Part shown: one piece after another, positions 61,352 to 64,000 of the stretch
How positions within the stretch are numbered: the stretch's first letter is position 1
Layout of the letters: each line of letters opens with the position of its first letter
DNA from: Balanoglossus misakiensis
Taxonomy: Eukaryota > Hemichordata
Direction of reading: 5' to 3'
NCBI GenBank assembly: GCA_040954595.2
Contig: CM082589.2
Coordinates: 8,556,001-8,620,000 of the forward strand
DNA length: 64,000 nucleotides
Made by a program: the position numbers and the translations under genes
The notes under the pieces: generated by a model
The model's input: only the letters and a program-made list of their open reading frames with translations
The model's database searches: none
What the model was told of the DNA's origin: nothing

Positions 61352-61585
61352 GTGAGTTGCATTCTCTCATTTTGCTTAGTTGTCCCTTGAAGATTTTTAT
61401 TCATGCAATTTTTAACTTCAGTGATTATCAGTGGTTAGGTTGTTACATGTTATGGAATTAATATGAAAGAGTTTCTAAACACGATAAAATTATACTTGAG
61501 GATTCATTTATGATTTATATTTTATCTTGTCTCAATAAGGTGATTCATCCTTTTGAAGTTCAGTGTTATTAGGAGTTAAATTGCT

Positions 61586-62955
61586 ATTTTTAGGTCCCAT
61601 TGGTATAGGCATATATACCATGGGACCTTATGGGATCGGTTGCGTCTGTATGTATGTATGGATGGATGGATGGATGGATGGATGTATGTATGTCTGTATG
61701 TCCGTCCACATCAAAAACTTGAAAACCGCTGCGCGTATCACCTCAATATTTGGTGTGTAGGTGCAGGCTGGGCTGTAGATGGGAGTTTGTCCAAACGAAG
61801 TTGCCAGGCCCAAAAATATGCAAATTAGCTGGAAAAATGTGAAATTTATCAAAACTCTGAAAGTCAACAACTACTCGTCAGATTGCTTTAAAAATTGGTA
61901 TGCATGTGCCATATGTCAACCTCACATCGACCTGTAAGTGTTAAGTTAATATCATGGATGTTTGATTTTTTATGAATTTTTTAGTCTTTTTATTAAATTT
62001 ATACCTTTACTTATACCTCTATGGTTAAGCTATGTCCACGTCTTATTGTGGAATTCTGGTCTGTGCAATAGTCCTGTACAGTGACTGTCTATTGGTCAGT
62101 GAGCACAATGGGGCCAAAATAAAAGGCAAAATTTTGGGCTCACCTGTAACACCTGCTTAACACATTAATTATGTGCATACCTAATTCCGGGCTAACTAAT
62201 AGGGCTAGAGGTTTCGTTCTTGTGGGACATGGACCAGTATAGGGTCAAAATTTCTTGCCAAAATTTTGGGTGACCTCAGGTGACCTTTGACCTACTTTCC
62301 TATATCTCGGCATCCAGAGCAGGTACAGACTTGGCGTTTGGAGGGTTGGGACTAAAATTGAAAAGCCAAAATTGGGGGTCACCTGTGACACCTGCATATC
62401 TCATTATGTGCATACCTAATTCCAGGCTAACCATTAGGGCTATAGGTTTGGTTTTTGTTGAACATGGACCAGTATAGGGTCAAAATTTCTTGCCAAAATT
62501 TTGCATGACCTCAGTTGACCTTTGACCTACTTTATCATGTCTTGGCATCCAGAGCAGGTACAGACTTGGCGTTTGGAGGGTTGGGACTAAAATTGAAAAG
62601 CCAAAATTTGGGGTCATCTGTGACACCTGCATATCTCATTAATTATGTGCATACCTAATTCCAGGCTAACCAATAGGGCTATAGGTTTGGTTTTTGTTGA
62701 ACATGGACCAGTATATGGTCAAAATTTCTTGCCCAAATTTTGCATAACCTCAGGTGACCTTTGACCTACTTTTCCATATCTTGGCATCCGGAGCAGATAT
62801 GCTTATTGCTATGTTGCTATGTGCTATGTTGGCTTGGGCCCGCTATTGCTGCTTGCAGATCTGCTTGCAATGTCACCTGTAATTTTTATTCTGGTGTGTC
62901 ACTGTTTCCGCATAATCCTCAAATGGGACCACAGTGTCCTTGACGCTATTTTTTT
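61586..62955 (+). repeat. Composite repeat family B, uninterrupted copy
   Basis: Same order as 17213-20568 but continuous at CTATGGTTAAGCTATGTCC. Two and a half 239-bp units follow, with perfect DR1 sites (TGACCTTTGACCT) at 62281-62293, 62516-62528 and 62755-62767. Confidence 0.75.
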
Positions 62956-62984
62956 TTCTTGAAATGTACTACATTGCATAGGGT

Positions 62985-63145
62985 TTTAGGGAGCCGTCAT
63001 TATTTACGGCCTGGGGGGGGGGGGGGTCGGAGGAATTACACTAGAAACTCCAAAATTTTGAGAAACCCCCCCGGCCAAGCATGCAGATTTTGAGAAACCC
63101 CCCCCTTCCAACACAGAAATTTCGACTGGCCCCCCCCCCCCTAAA
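62985..63145. mobile_element. Short G-rich element related to 5023-6169
   Basis: AGGGAGCCGTCATTATTTAC then G and C homopolymers, ending CCCCCCTAAAACCGG. Similar in design to the larger G-rich element; the right terminus is not conserved. Confidence 0.45.
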
Positions 63146-63179
63146 ACCGGAACAACTACATATCAATACATGTATCTGT

Positions 63180-64000
63180 ATTGAACACCTATTGCCTGGC
63201 CATGAGGGCCATAGCGGCCGTTTATTACACCCGAGGGGCTGTGAGTTACCAGAATCATATTCTATTTCCCGAGGCCGCAGGCCGAGGGAAATAGCATATG
63301 GTTCTGGTAACTCACAGTCACGAGGGGGTAAAAACGGCTGCTATGGCCCGAATATAGGCCAGGCTATAGGTGTTTTATAATAAACCTCATGCTATCAGCT
63401 GGGAAAATCTTGCAATTTTCTCTTGAGGTTGGCAGACGACATCTTCAGCGGTGGCCATTGTGTCAGACGACGCGACACCGATTGACGTGACCGAGTCTGC
63501 GCACTCACGCTGGTCACGTGACCGGTTTATATTTTTTCTGCTATTTCCCTAGAGGGATTCATAGTCAATTCTATTTTCCTATCACGTGACGGATTCTGGC
63601 GAATCACGACACAGTATTAGCATGAGGTATATTATAAAAATCATTATAATATACCTCATGCTAATACTGTGCCGTGATTCGCCAGAATCCGTCACGTGAT
63701 AGGAAAATAGAATCGACTATGAACATGATGAACCGCTAGGGAAATAGCAGAAAAAATATAAACCGGTCACGTGACCAACGTGGTCACGTCAATCAGCGTC
63801 GCGTCGTCTGACACAATGGCCACCACTGAAGATGTCGTCTGCCAACCTCAAGAGAAAATTGCAAGATTTTTCCAGCTGTTAGCATGAGGTTTATTATAAA
63901 CACCTATAGCCTGGCCTATATTCGGGCCATAGCAGCCGTTTTTACCCCCTCGTGACTGTGAGTTACCAGAATCATATGCTCTGGTAACTCACAGCCCCTC
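63180..64000. mobile_element. Nested giant palindrome, family E, truncated by window end
   Basis: Sequence reading outward from about 63640 is inverted on both sides: GCATGAGGTATATTATA/TATAATATACCTCATGC at the centre, then CACGTGACGGATTC, GGAAAATAGAAT, ATAAACCGGTCACGTGAC, GCAGACGACATCTTCA and CACCTATAG. Each arm holds its own smaller palindrome (CCTGGCC…GGCCATAGC facing GCTATGGCCCGAATATAGGCC). The right arm continues past 64000. Confidence 0.85.

Noticed and set aside
1-64000. tRNA or rRNA genes
   Set aside because: No tRNA A/B-box pair or rRNA block was recognised by eye on either strand; a covariance search was not possible.

Overview
The window is eukaryotic genomic DNA, AT-rich and intron-rich with canonical GT-AG introns. 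It carries the 5' part of one large gene on the plus strand: 42 coding exons of PRKDC (DNA-PKcs, the catalytic subunit of the DNA-dependent protein kinase of non-homologous end joining). The exons run from 6707 to 61351 and encode about 1814 codons, roughly the N-terminal 44% of a protein of about 4,100 residues. This is the HEAT-repeat N-terminal arm and the start of the circular cradle; the FAT, kinase and FATC regions lie beyond the window. An interferon-induced TPR (IFIT)-type gene and the repeat content suggest a marine invertebrate deuterostome (hemichordate or cephalochordate), but the species cannot be fixed from the sequence.

Layout. 1-6480: intergenic, with nested miniature transposons, a hammerhead-like retroelement motif near 2836 and a G-rich TTA-flanked element (5023-6169). 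6480-6706: probable PRKDC promoter and 5' UTR. 6707-61351: PRKDC exons 1-42. All junction phases agree and the reading frame is continuous except for one in-frame TGA in exon 11 (codon 424). The long introns are filled with repeats: intron 9 (nested foldback elements), intron 10 (106-bp minisatellite and a composite repeat with an internal TTAA insertion), intron 28 (single-exon 266-codon ORF, TIR element with 7-bp duplication, Myb-like remnant) and intron 37. 61352-64000: start of intron 42, with a second composite repeat and a very large palindrome cut by the window end.

Intron 37 (8.5 kb) hosts a complete nested gene on the opposite strand: a two-exon IFIT-like TPR protein of 784 residues (52739 to 50128, minus) with a C-terminal domain absent from vertebrate IFITs. 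A putatively antiviral TPR gene therefore sits inside a DNA-break and DNA-sensing kinase gene, in antisense.

Most non-coding DNA is miniature inverted-repeat elements, and a striking share are bounded by TTAA. At least eight families can be recognised by their own terminal repeats. In several places an empty copy elsewhere in the window confirms the insertion and its target duplication.
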